This document shows, in pieces, positions 1-8,315 of a stretch of DNA of 64,000 nt. Origin of the DNA: CAVVNP01 sp963800235 (GTDB lineage: Bacteria; Actinomycetota; Acidimicrobiia; Acidimicrobiales; Iamiaceae). The notes below the pieces were generated by a model, which worked only from the letters and a program-made list of their open reading frames with translations, was not told where the DNA came from and searched no databases. Made by a program: the position numbers and the translations under genes. The number at the start of each line of letters is the position of its first letter. The stretch's first letter is position 1. The stretch lies in NCBI GenBank assembly GCA_963800235.1, contig CAWDAD010000001.1, forward strand, positions 1,860,001-1,924,000. Direction: 5' to 3'.

Positions 1-909
1 CACGTCGGCTGCGGCGACCAGGTGCCGCACCTGCGCCTGGGTGGCGTCGCTCGTGCCGAGACCGGGGCCGACCGCGGCCGCCGAGAAGCGCTCGAGCCCG
101 TCGAGCACCTCGTCGGCCCAGCCGTCCTCGGGCAGCTCGACACCCACCGCCTCGGTCGGGGCGAAGGGGTCGAACCCGGCGCCCGGCGAGCTGAGCCGCA
201 CGTACCCGGCCCCGGCCCGCTGGGCGGCCCGGGTGGCCAGGTGCGCCGAACCGGTCATGCCCGGCGAGCCGGCGACCAGCCAGACCGCGCTGCGCCACTT
301 GTGCGACGAGCGGGGGCGGTCCGGCAGCCAGGCCGACACGTCGGCGGCCTCGACCAGGTGGGCCCGGGCGGCCGAGGTGTCGAGCCCGATGTCGGCCACG
401 TGGACCTCGCCGGCCAGGTCAGGCCCGTCGTTCAGCAGCAGGCCCGGCTTGTAGGCGGCGAAGGTGACGGTGCGCGCCGCCCGCAGCGGCGACCCCTCGG
501 CCTCGCCGGTCAGCCCGGCGACCCCGCTCGGGATGTCGACGGCCAGCACCGGCGTACCCGCCTGGGCCGGCTGCGGGGCCTCGTAGGAGCCGCGGAAGCC
601 GGTGCCGTAGGCGGCGTCGAGCACCAGGTCGCACTCGGGCAGCCGCTCGGCCCCCTCGCCGGCGTCGACCACCGTCGCCCGGACGCCCCGCCGCCGCAGC
701 TTGGCCGCCGCCACCCGACCGTCGTTGCCGTTGTTGCCCTTGCCGGCCACCACCACGACCCGCCGGCCGTAGGCGCCGCCGAGCAGGTCGACGGCGTGGC
801 GGGCGACCGCCCCGGCCGCCCGGTCGATCAGCACGTCCTCGGGCTCGGGCGCCGCCCGGTCGATGTCGCCCATCTCCTCCGGGGTCACGATCGGGATCAC
901 GCGTCCCAC
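1..909 (-). CDS. nnr: Bifunctional NAD(P)H-hydrate epimerase / ADP-dependent dehydratase (partial)
   Basis: Repairs hydrated NAD(P)H. The N-terminal YjeF domain epimerises NAD(P)HX and the C-terminal ribokinase-like domain dehydrates it using ADP. Translation of the minus strand shows the epimerase core 'VVVAGKGNNGNDGRVAA', then 'VLDAAYGTGFRG' and 'AVDIPSGV', followed by the start of the kinase-like domain ('GSPGMTGSAHLATRAAQRAG', 'AVGPGLG'). The gene runs off the left window edge, so the end of the dehydratase domain is missing. Start is uncertain: GTG at 909 or GTG at 900 are both in frame, and I see no clear ribosome binding site. It is the last gene of a glmM-glmS-acpS-nnr run, separated from acpS by about 240 bp containing a hairpin. 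Confidence 0.85.
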   Translation of the reverse strand, partial: MGRVIPIVTPEEMGDIDRAAPEPEDVLIDRAAGAVARHAVDLLGGAYGRRVVVVAGKGNNGNDGRVAAAKLRRRGVRATVVDAGEGAERLPECDLVLDAAYGTGFRGSYEAPQPAQAGTPVLAVDIPSGVAGLTGEAEGSPLRAARTVTFAAYKPGLLLNDGPDLAGEVHVADIGLDTSAARAHLVEAADVSAWLPDRPRSSHKWRSAVWLVAGSPGMTGSAHLATRAAQRAGAGYVRLSSPGAGFDPFAPTEAVGVELPEDGWADEVLDGLERFSAAAVGPGLGTSDATQAQVRHLVAAADV

Positions 910-1027
910 TGTGCCAGCTCGGCAGGCCTCGCCGGCACGGCTTCGCCATCGCTGCTCCCCCTGCGCTAGCTCCGCCTGGCGGCTCCGCAGCCTCACCTCG
1001 GGCACCAGCGGTGCGAGGGGCGAGCAG

Positions 1028-1150
1028 CACAAGCCATGCGCGAACGCCGCCGTTGCTCGCCACCAGCCAGCGGGGTCCGACCCGGTGGCGAGGGAAGCGC
1101 TAGCGACGAGCCACACGCGAACGCCACCGGCGTTCGCCACCAGCCCAGCT
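1028..1150. repeat. Two imperfect 44-bp direct repeats with a 9-bp hairpin
   Basis: Two related segments (about 1028-1072 and 1107-1150) share the pattern 'gcgaacgcc-gcc/acc...cgccaccagcc'. The second copy contains a perfect inverted repeat at 1117-1137, GCGAACGCC-ACC-GGCGTTCGC, with a 9-bp stem and 3-nt loop. It lies just after the acpS stop codon, so on the minus strand it could act as a transcription terminator or a processing site before nnr, although there is no T-tract. A weaker inverted repeat, CTCGCCACC...GGTGGCGAG, spans about 1054-1091. Confidence 0.5.
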
Positions 1151-1517
1151 AGAGGGCGACGGCGATGGCTTCGGCGGTGGTGGCGGTGTGGGTGAGGGTG
1201 AGCAGCCAGCGGGCGACGCCGAGCTCGGCGGCGCGCCGGGCGGCGCGGCCGGACACCGAGAGCGAGGGGGCGCCGGACGCCTCGTCGCGGACGACCTCGA
1301 GGTCGTGCCACTCGCAGGACCCGAGCCCCACCCCCATCGCCTTCATCGCCGCCTCCTTGGCCGCGAACCGGGCGGCGAAGCGCTCGGCGGGATCCCGCGC
1401 CCGGGTGGCGTAGGCGCGCTCGGCCGGGGTGAAGAGGCGCTCGGCGAGGCTGGGGGTGCGGGCCAGGGCCTGGCGCATCCGGTCGACCTCCACCAGGTCG
1501 ACGCCGATGCCGATCAC
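1149..1517 (-). CDS. acpS: Holo-[acyl-carrier-protein] synthase
   Basis: Transfers 4'-phosphopantetheine from CoA to the serine of acyl carrier protein, activating fatty acid synthesis. The 122-residue length is typical for the trimeric AcpS family. Both family signatures are visible: 'GIGVDLVEVDRM' near the N-terminus (Asp binds Mg) and 'FAARFAAKEAAMKAMG' around residues 47-62 (the WxxKEA-type motif). The C-terminus 'LLTLTHTATTAEAIAVAL' matches the family's SLSHT..YA region. It starts at ATG, 19 nt after the end of the enlarged glmS, and is probably co-transcribed with glmM and glmS. Confidence 0.93.
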   Translation of the reverse strand: MIGIGVDLVEVDRMRQALARTPSLAERLFTPAERAYATRARDPAERFAARFAAKEAAMKAMGVGLGSCEWHDLEVVRDEASGAPSLSVSGRAARRAAELGVARWLLTLTHTATTAEAIAVAL

Positions 1518-1536
1518 GGCCGTCCCGACGTCCGGG

Positions 1537-4500
1537 TCACGAGCTGCGCCAGCGGTCGGCCAGGACGTTGACCGGAACGGTGAGCAGCTCGGTGAGCGAC
1601 TGCTCGCCGAGCAGGTCGTCGCGGAAGGACGGCTCGGTCTCGGTGACCGCGTCCTTCAGGGCCGAGTACCGGCCGCGATAGCGCTCGAGGATGGTGCGGG
1701 CCGCCTGGCCGGGCAGCCGGTCGTGGAGCTGCACGTGGAGCAGCGTGAGGCCGGTGCACTGGGTGCCCTTCACCTCGGGGACGAGCACGAGGGTGCGTCC
1801 GTCGCTGCGGCCGACCGCGACGGTGACCTCGCGCTCGGTCGCCACCCGGTGCTTGGTCCCCCGAAGGACGGGGTTGCTGGCCGTCCGCAACGGCAGGTCG
1901 AGGGCGATGCCGCCCCGGTCGATGACCGCGATGGTGGCCACCTCCTCGTCGGCCCCGTCGATCCGGTAGCGGGTGTAGCCGGTGACGGCGGCGACGGCGG
2001 GGTCGAGGCCGGCCAGGGTGCGCAGCGCGGAGTAGGTCAGGCGGTCGCGGCCCGTCCCGATCTCGAGCACCTGGCGGACGAGCGGCACCTGCACCAGCCC
2101 CTCGTCGGAGCGGGAGATGCCGACGGTGACGGTCTTGGCCTGGTGCTTGATGGCGTCGACCGGCCGGGTCAGCTCCTCGATGGCCGCGGTCAGGGCGGCG
2201 GTCAGGTCCTCGACGAGGACGCTCGGCGTCCCGACCCGGCCCTGCTCGACGGCGTAGAGGTCGAGCGGCAGCACGCCGGAGGCGAAGCGGAACAGCGAGG
2301 CCAACCGGGCGGCGGTCGAGGCCTCGAGGTGGCCGTTGTAGGACCCGGCGCGGAGGCCGGCGCCGAAGGTCTGGGCCAGCGGTTCGAGCTCGCGGCCGAG
2401 CACGGCGAACCAGCCGTCGTCGTCGCCGGCGGCCGAGACCGACCGCTCGATCGCCGCCCGTGCCTCGCGCAGCGGCAGCGCCTGGGCGTCGATGGCCAGC
2501 GCCGCCTCGTACCCGAAGAGGTGGCCGACCACGGTGGTGAGCACGAAGGCCAGCCGGGGATCGACCGCCGGCACGGTGAGGGCCTGCACGGCGGCGGCGA
2601 AGCGCTCCTCGCCCTCGGTGGCGATGACCACCGGCGTGGCCTTGTGGGCCCGGTAGATCGCCACCTCCTTGGCCACGTCGTCGGCGTTCGATCCGACCAG
2701 GCCGGCCGCGCAGACGATGATCAGCGGCTCGGAGGACAGGTCGATGTGCTTCTTGTCCTCCGTCTGGTCGCAGGCGATGGCCTTGTAGCAGAGCTCGGAG
2801 AGCTTGATCCGCAGCTCCTGGGCGGCGATGTGGTCCGGCCCGGAGCCGACCATGGCCCAGTAGCGCTTGGACGGGGCGAGCTGGCGTGCCGCGTCGGCGA
2901 TGGCCGGCTGTCGCTCGATGGTGGCCGCCATGGCCTCGGGCAACTGCCGCAGGCCGGCCAGCAGCTCGGCGCGCTGGTCGGCGGCGCGCCGGCGGTCGTC
3001 GTCGGAGATCCGGGCGGCCACCAGCGCCTCCTCGGCGATGGCGAAGGCGAGCAGGAAGCCGGCGGCGACCTGGCTGTAGAACGCCTTGGTCGACGCGACC
3101 GACATCTCGACGTCCCGCCCGTCCGAGGTGTAGAGCACGCCGTCGGACCGGTCGGTGAGGTCGCTGTTGCGGCGGTTCACGATCGAGACCACGTGGGCAC
3201 CCCTGGCCCGGACCAGGTCGACGGTGCGGTTGGTGTCGGTGGTGGTGCCCGACTGCGAGATGGCCACGACCAGCGTGTCGGCCAGCTGACCCTCGAGCCC
3301 GAAGCCGGACAGCTCGGTGGCCTGCAGGGCGTCGACTCGCAGCTGGGACCCGGCGGTGGCGTCGGCCAGCGCCCGGGCCAAGCTGCGCCCGGCGACCGCG
3401 GCGGTGCCCTGGCCGATCACCAGGACCCGGTGGATGGCGCCCGAGCGCAGCCCGGCGCGGACCGCCTCCGGCAGGGTGTCGGTGCCGAGGTGGGTCGTCA
3501 GCCGGCCGTTGCGCTCGACGACCTTGCCCCGCAACGTCTTCTGGAACGAGACCGGCGACTCGGTGATCTCCTTCACCAGGAAGTGGGGGTGGTGGCCGCG
3601 GTCGATGTCGCGGGTCGTGATCTCCGATGGGACCAGCTCGTCCTCGGCGACGGGCAGCGCCTCGCCGTCGTAGGAGAAGCGGACCAGGCCGGCGAGGGTG
3701 CCCGCGCCGGCTGCCGACAGGCTCACGACCTGGCCCTGGCTCGCCGTGGGGTTGTCGGGGTCGGAGGGGGTCTCGCCGTCCATGCGCAGGTAGCGGTCGC
3801 ACTCCTCGATCACGCCGTAGGGCTCGCTGGCCACGACATAGGCGTCCTCGCTGGTGCCGACGTAGAGGGCCTGACCGCTCCCGCGCAGGGCGAGCAGGAG
3901 CCGATCGGGCTCCGAGGCAGCCGCCGCGCCGATGGCGACCGAGCCGTCGAACCCCGCCACCGTGCGCCGGAACCCGTCGAGCAGGTCGTCGCCGGCCGCC
4001 AGCCGCCTCGACACGAGCGTCGGGATCACCTTGGCGTCGGTCGTGATCTCGGTGGCGATCCGCAGCCCCTCGCTCGCCTTGAGATCGGCGAAGTTGTCGA
4101 CGTCGCCGTTCAGCGCGGCGACCACGTAGGGCCCGTCGGCGCCGACCTCCTCGTTGTCGAGCGGGTGGGCGTTGGCCTCGGAGATGATCCCGACCGACGC
4201 CCACCGGGTGTGGCCGAGGACCACCGTCTCGGCGTCGTCGGCGGCCACCGCCTGGGCCAGCAGCGGATCGGACCGCAGGGCGTCGCGGAGGCGGCGCGTG
4301 TTGTCGCCGAGCTCGCCGATCTCGGCGGCCGCCTTGTAGACGAACCCGACGCAGCCGTCGACCACCCGCACCGCGCCCGAGCCGAACAGGGGGTCGGCGG
4401 TACGGGCGGCGAGGGCGGCCGCGGTGGCCGGGGCGTCGAGGTCGAGGCCGTGGTTGCGCACGAGGAGGTGCAGCCCGGCCGAGTCGCGACCCCGGACCTC

Positions 4501-5022
4501 CAGCCGGTCGAGCGCCGACAGGGCGGTCTGCACCGACGTGAAGGTCTCGACCGCGGCCGGACCGGCGTCGGGGCCGGCCAGGGCGGCGACCTCCCGGGCG
4601 GTGCGCAGGCGGTCCCGGCCGACCGCCCACACCGCGTCCTTCAGCCGGACGACGGTGGCGTTGAGGTGCTCGAGACCGACGTCGTCGAGCTCGGTGGTGA
4701 ACCCCGCCGGGTCGTCGAGGGCGCGGTCGAGCTGACCGACCAGCCGCTCCAGCCGGGAGGCGACGTGCCCGAGCTCGCGCGTGAGCACCCGGTCGCCGAT
4801 GAGCGCCAGCACGCCGGGGGCGCCGCGCAGCAGCCGGTCCGAGCCCTCGACCAGCCCCGCCGCCTCGGCCACGCCGGCGACCACCTCGCCGAGCGGTGCG
4901 CCGGCGCCGACGTCGGTGCGCTCCAGCACGAGCACCGCCTCGCGCAGCGGTCCGAGGAGCGTGCCGGGCGCCGGCGGGGAGCGCCGGGCACGTCGTCGGA
5001 CGACAGCGATGATGCCGCACAT
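1537..5022 (-). CDS. glmS: Greatly enlarged GlmS-type glutamine-fructose-6-phosphate aminotransferase
   Basis: Predicted to make glucosamine-6-phosphate from fructose-6-phosphate and glutamine; glmM for the next step lies directly upstream. It has 1161 residues against about 610 for ordinary GlmS. The N-terminal nucleophile motif MCGI is at residues 1-4, the RGxDSAG motif near 178, 'GHTRWASVG' near 270 and 'NAHPLDN' near 284. The isomerase half has 'SQSGTTTDT' near 590 and 'SVASTKAF' near 642, and a second SIS domain begins near 720 ('ELRIKLSELCYKA'). Three parts are unlike standard GlmS: about 150 extra residues between MCGI and RGRDSAG, a longer spacer before GHTRWAS, and about 300 extra C-terminal residues after the second SIS domain. 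A 'KTVTVG' near residue 963 recalls the canonical C-terminal KSVTVE but is displaced. The frame is clean throughout, so the size is real. Activity as a standard GlmS is inferred. Confidence 0.8.
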   Translation of the reverse strand: MCGIIAVVRRRARRSPPAPGTLLGPLREAVLVLERTDVGAGAPLGEVVAGVAEAAGLVEGSDRLLRGAPGVLALIGDRVLTRELGHVASRLERLVGQLDRALDDPAGFTTELDDVGLEHLNATVVRLKDAVWAVGRDRLRTAREVAALAGPDAGPAAVETFTSVQTALSALDRLEVRGRDSAGLHLLVRNHGLDLDAPATAAALAARTADPLFGSGAVRVVDGCVGFVYKAAAEIGELGDNTRRLRDALRSDPLLAQAVAADDAETVVLGHTRWASVGIISEANAHPLDNEEVGADGPYVVAALNGDVDNFADLKASEGLRIATEITTDAKVIPTLVSRRLAAGDDLLDGFRRTVAGFDGSVAIGAAAASEPDRLLLALRGSGQALYVGTSEDAYVVASEPYGVIEECDRYLRMDGETPSDPDNPTASQGQVVSLSAAGAGTLAGLVRFSYDGEALPVAEDELVPSEITTRDIDRGHHPHFLVKEITESPVSFQKTLRGKVVERNGRLTTHLGTDTLPEAVRAGLRSGAIHRVLVIGQGTAAVAGRSLARALADATAGSQLRVDALQATELSGFGLEGQLADTLVVAISQSGTTTDTNRTVDLVRARGAHVVSIVNRRNSDLTDRSDGVLYTSDGRDVEMSVASTKAFYSQVAAGFLLAFAIAEEALVAARISDDDRRRAADQRAELLAGLRQLPEAMAATIERQPAIADAARQLAPSKRYWAMVGSGPDHIAAQELRIKLSELCYKAIACDQTEDKKHIDLSSEPLIIVCAAGLVGSNADDVAKEVAIYRAHKATPVVIATEGEERFAAAVQALTVPAVDPRLAFVLTTVVGHLFGYEAALAIDAQALPLREARAAIERSVSAAGDDDGWFAVLGRELEPLAQTFGAGLRAGSYNGHLEASTAARLASLFRFASGVLPLDLYAVEQGRVGTPSVLVEDLTAALTAAIEELTRPVDAIKHQAKTVTVGISRSDEGLVQVPLVRQVLEIGTGRDRLTYSALRTLAGLDPAVAAVTGYTRYRIDGADEEVATIAVIDRGGIALDLPLRTASNPVLRGTKHRVATEREVTVAVGRSDGRTLVLVPEVKGTQCTGLTLLHVQLHDRLPGQAARTILERYRGRYSALKDAVTETEPSFRDDLLGEQSLTELLTVPVNVLADRWRSS

Positions 5023-5082
5023 GGCGCAGTCCTCGTCGGTGGTGGGACGGCCGTTCCGGGCGGAAGCGGGCGCCTGCGGAGT

Positions 5083-6426
5083 TTACGAATCGTGGGCGAC
5101 GCGGCCGACCGCCTCGACCAGGTGGTCGGCGACCGAGGCGGCCTGCTGCGACGTCGGCGCCTCGACCATGACCCGGACGACGGGCTCGGTCCCGCTCGGC
5201 CGCACCAGCACCCGACCGTGGCCCCCGAGCGCCTCCGAACAGGCGGCGAGGTCGTCGGCGATGGCGTCGGCGACCTCGGGGATCCGGCGGCTGACCCGGA
5301 CGTTGACGAGCACCTGGGGCAGCCGGCTCATCACCGCCGCCAGCTCGGCGAGGGACCGGCCGGTGCGCGCCACCACGTCGAGCAGGGCGATGCCCGTCAG
5401 CAGGCCGTCGCCGGTGGTGGCCAGGTCGCTGAAGATCACGTGACCGGACTGCTCGCCGCCGAGGGAGTACCCGCCGTCGTACAGGGCCTCGAGCACGGCC
5501 CGGTCACCGACCGGCGTCTCGACCACCTCGATGCCGTGCTCGTGCATGGCGTGGCGGAAGCCGAGGTTGGTCATCACCGTCACCACCACGGTGTCGTGGC
5601 GGAGCAACCCCCGCTCCCGCAGGTCGACCGCGCACACCGCGATGATGTGGTCGCCGTCGACCAGGTCCCCGTGGGCGTCCACCGCGATCAGGCGGTCGGC
5701 GTCGCCGTCGAAGGCCAACCCGGCGTCGGCGCCGCGCTCGGTGACCAGCTGCTGCAGTCGGGTCGGCACGGTCGAGCCGTAGCCGTCGTTGATGTTGGTG
5801 CCGTCCGGGCGGTCACCGATGGCCACCAGATCGACGCCGAGGGCGCCGAGGACGTCGGGGGCGAGGCCGGAGGCGGCGCCGTGGGCGCAGTCGACGGCGA
5901 CCCGCAGCCCGTCGAGCCGACGGCCGCCGATGGCGTCCTCGAGCAGGTGGCGGCGGTAGGCCTCGAGCGCCTCGGGTTGGGCGACCATCGACCCCACCCC
6001 GGAACCGACCGGCGGGGACCCGCCCGGACCCTCGGCGACCAGCCGCTGCAGCTCGGCCTCGAGGGCGGCCTCGGTCCGGTCGTCGAGCTTGCGGCCGCCC
6101 GCTGCGAAGAACTTCACCCCGTTGTCGGCGAAGCGGTTGTGGGAGGCGGAGATCACCGCACCGGGCACCTGGCGGCTGGCGGCGACGTGGGCGACCGCCG
6201 GCGTCGGAGCCACACCGAGGTCGACGACGGTGACGCCCTCGGCGGCCAGCCCGGCGCTCAGAGCGGCCTGCACGGCCGGGCCGCTGCGACGGGTGTCGCG
6301 CCCGATCACGAGCTGCTCGGGCTCGAGCACGTGCGCGGCGGCGCGCCCGAGGGCGAGCACCAGCTCGGGGGTCAGGTCCTGGTTGGCGACCCCGCGGACG
6401 CCGTCGGTGCCGAAGCGGAGCGTCAT
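5083..6426 (-). CDS. glmM: Phosphoglucosamine mutase
   Basis: Converts glucosamine-6-phosphate to glucosamine-1-phosphate for UDP-GlcNAc and peptidoglycan synthesis. The 447 residues match the family length. The phosphoserine loop 'GAVISASHNRF' is near residue 90, the metal-binding 'FDGDADRL' near 239, the sugar-binding 'GGEQSGHVIF' near 325 and the phosphate-binding 'RPSGTEPVVRVMVEA' near the C-terminus. It begins with 'MTLRFGTDGVRGVAN', the usual GlmM opening. It sits 60 bp upstream of the glmS-like gene in the same direction, with rpsI ending 34 bp before it, so it may also receive read-through from rplM-rpsI. Confidence 0.95.
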   Translation of the reverse strand: MTLRFGTDGVRGVANQDLTPELVLALGRAAAHVLEPEQLVIGRDTRRSGPAVQAALSAGLAAEGVTVVDLGVAPTPAVAHVAASRQVPGAVISASHNRFADNGVKFFAAGGRKLDDRTEAALEAELQRLVAEGPGGSPPVGSGVGSMVAQPEALEAYRRHLLEDAIGGRRLDGLRVAVDCAHGAASGLAPDVLGALGVDLVAIGDRPDGTNINDGYGSTVPTRLQQLVTERGADAGLAFDGDADRLIAVDAHGDLVDGDHIIAVCAVDLRERGLLRHDTVVVTVMTNLGFRHAMHEHGIEVVETPVGDRAVLEALYDGGYSLGGEQSGHVIFSDLATTGDGLLTGIALLDVVARTGRSLAELAAVMSRLPQVLVNVRVSRRIPEVADAIADDLAACSEALGGHGRVLVRPSGTEPVVRVMVEAPTSQQAASVADHLVEAVGRVAHDS

Positions 6427-6460
6427 CGACGCTCCCGGTGGGCTCGGGAGCGGAGGATGA

Positions 6461-6853
6461 TCAGCGCTTGCTGTACTGAGGTGCCTTGCGCGCCTTCTTC
6501 AGGCCGTACTTCTTCGACTCCTTCTCCCGGGCGTCCCGGGTGAGGAAGCCGGCCTTCTTGAGGGCGGGCCGCAGCTCGTCGTTCAGCTCGACGAGCCCAC
6601 GGGCGATGCCGAGCCGCAGGGCGCCGGCCTGGCCCGACGGGCCGCCGCCGTCCATGGTGGCCTCGATGTCGTAGACCGAGGCCGTCTCGGTGAGGCGCAG
6701 CGGCTCGGTGAAGATCATCCGGTGGGTGTCGTTCGGGAAGTACTCGGCCTGGTCGCGGCCGTTGACGGTGATCTTCCCGCTGCCGTCGCGGAAGCGGACC
6801 CGGGCGACGGCCTGCTTGCGCCGGCCGGTGGCTTGGATGAGGGGCTTGGGCAC
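6461..6853 (-). CDS. rpsI: 30S ribosomal protein S9
   Basis: Small-subunit protein whose C-terminal tail reaches the P-site tRNA. The 130-residue product shows 'GRRKQAVARVRF' near the start, 'GQAGALRLGIARGL' in the middle and the family-defining C-terminus 'KARKAPQYSKR'. It follows rplM by 10 bp, the standard rplM-rpsI pair. Confidence 0.96.
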   Translation of the reverse strand: MPKPLIQATGRRKQAVARVRFRDGSGKITVNGRDQAEYFPNDTHRMIFTEPLRLTETASVYDIEATMDGGGPSGQAGALRLGIARGLVELNDELRPALKKAGFLTRDAREKESKKYGLKKARKAPQYSKR

Positions 6854-6863
6854 GAGGTGGCTC

Positions 6864-7313
6864 CTAGGCGGACCGGCGGGCGTGCGCCAGGTCGAGCGGT
6901 TCGGGCTTCTGGGCGACGTGGGGATGGGTGGGGCCCGCGTAGACCTTCAGCTTGCGGAGCTGGGCCCGACCGAGGCGGTTCTTGGGCAGCATGCCGCGCA
7001 CGGTGCGACGGACCGCCTCGGCGGGCTTGCGGGCCAGCAGATCGGCGTAGGTCTGCTGCTTGATGCCGCCGGGGCGACCGGAGTGACGGAAGACCTGCTT
7101 GCGCTCGGCCTTGTCGGAGGTGAGCACGACCTTCTCGGCGTTGACGACGATCACGTGGTCGCCGGTGTCGATGTGGGAGCTGAAGATGGGCTTGTGCTTG
7201 CCCCGCAGCACCCGGGCCACCTCGGTCGACATGCGCCCGAGCACCAGGTCCTCGGCGTCGACCAGGTACCAGCGCCGCTGGATCTCGGAGGCCTTCGGTG
7301 AGTAGGTGGGCAC
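6864..7313 (-). CDS. rplM: 50S ribosomal protein L13
   Basis: Early-assembly large-subunit protein. I chose the GTG start at 7313, giving 'MPTYSPKASEIQRRWYLVD', the usual L13 opening and 149 residues; the open frame extends upstream but with non-homologous residues. Internal L13 motifs are 'GDHVIVVNAEKV' and 'GMLPKNRLGR'. A good promoter lies about 90 bp upstream, and a small hairpin (ACCCC-GTTC-GGGGT, about 7336-7349) lies in the leader. Confidence 0.95.
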   Translation of the reverse strand: MPTYSPKASEIQRRWYLVDAEDLVLGRMSTEVARVLRGKHKPIFSSHIDTGDHVIVVNAEKVVLTSDKAERKQVFRHSGRPGGIKQQTYADLLARKPAEAVRRTVRGMLPKNRLGRAQLRKLKVYAGPTHPHVAQKPEPLDLAHARRSA

Positions 7314-7399
7314 GCGCGCTCGCTTCCTTCCCCACCCCGTTCGGGGTGACGCCCCGACGGTGCCGCACAGGGGCACACCGGTCGTCGGAGCAGCGGACA

Positions 7400-7429
7400 A
7401 CGATATGCAGCCGGTGCGGTCCACGCCAA
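7400..7429 (-). promoter_or_regulatory. Probable promoter of rplM-rpsI
   Basis: On the minus strand, TTGGCG (7424-7429) and TATCGT (7400-7405) are separated by 18 bp, giving a start of transcription near 7393 and a leader of about 80 nt before rplM. The same TATCGT -10 box appears upstream of rpoB and rplC in this window. Confidence 0.5.
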
Positions 7430-7520
7430 CCGGCCGGCGAGGGCGAGCAGGTCCGCCGCTGTCGGTCGGCCAGCAGTAGTGTCAGCCGTGGCCGGATCGA
7501 CCCGTCTCGCGGAGGGCGGC

Positions 7521-8273
7521 ATGACCGATGAGGTGGAGCGCAAGGAGCGGTTGCTGGCTGCCGCGGTCCGCCTCTACGCCAAGCTCGACGCGCAGCAGCT
7601 CTTCCGGGGCCTCAACCCCGGGGCGGTGGCCCGCGAGGCGGACTACACGCGCGGCAACTTCTACCACCACTTCCCGGGTCAGGCGGCGTTCTGGAACGAG
7701 CTGGCCGAGTACGTGACCCGCACCGGCATGCGCACCGACGACCCGGTGGTCGCCACCGACGAGTCCTACCTCCCCAACATCACCACCAAGGGCCACCCCG
7801 TCCGCGACATCATCCGCGAGACCCAGCTGCGCGACTTCCACTCCATCGACGGCGGCGACTTCCGGGTGCGCCTCGGCCTGGCCAGCAAGGCCTCGCCCGA
7901 CAACGAGATCGGCCAGCTGATCGGGGCGAACCAGCGGGAGTGGACCGACAAGGTCAAGTCGGTCGGGTTGGCGGGGCTGGCGGCGTGGAGGCGCGAGCCG
8001 CGCCCGCCGTTCTCGATCGAGGACATCTTCACCGTCATCGCCGCCTGCCTCGACGGCTTCGCCCTGCGCCGAATCACCGATCCGGTGTCGGTGCCCGACG
8101 AGATGATCACCGAGACGATCCTGCTCATCACCTTGATGTTCACCCGGCCGGTGGGCGACGACACCACCATGGACGACATCACCGCCCCCATCGAAGACTT
8201 CCCGATGGCGGCGGCCATCGACGAGGACGAGGCGGGGCCCGCCGCCCCCGACGAGGCGTCCCACCGGCCCTGA
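7521..8273 (+). CDS. TetR-family transcriptional regulator
   Basis: A 250-residue DNA-binding protein with an N-terminal TetR helix-turn-helix: 'RLLAAAVRLYAKL' as helix 1, then 'GAVAREADYTRGNFYHHF' as the HTH, where TRGNFYHHF is the typical recognition-helix end. The C-terminal ligand domain is not recognisable and ends in an acidic tail. ATG 7521 is preferred over an upstream in-frame GTG because GGAGGG sits 4 bp before it. It is divergent from rplM and convergent with truA, with no obvious target gene beside it. Confidence 0.8.
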   Translation: MTDEVERKERLLAAAVRLYAKLDAQQLFRGLNPGAVAREADYTRGNFYHHFPGQAAFWNELAEYVTRTGMRTDDPVVATDESYLPNITTKGHPVRDIIRETQLRDFHSIDGGDFRVRLGLASKASPDNEIGQLIGANQREWTDKVKSVGLAGLAAWRREPRPPFSIEDIFTVIAACLDGFALRRITDPVSVPDEMITETILLITLMFTRPVGDDTTMDDITAPIEDFPMAAAIDEDEAGPAAPDEASHRP

Positions 8274-8315
8274 TCGTCGGCACTCCGCTCGCCCGGCCGG
8301 CGCCGACCGCCGGGC

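Noticed and set aside
1429..6543. A 1704-codon open frame on the + strand opposite glmS and glmM, and similar long + strand frames elsewhere (for example 57677-60673).
   Set aside because: These are antisense frames of high-GC coding DNA. Their products are low-complexity Gly/Val/Asp/Arg-rich strings with no family features, and the opposite strand has clear genes.
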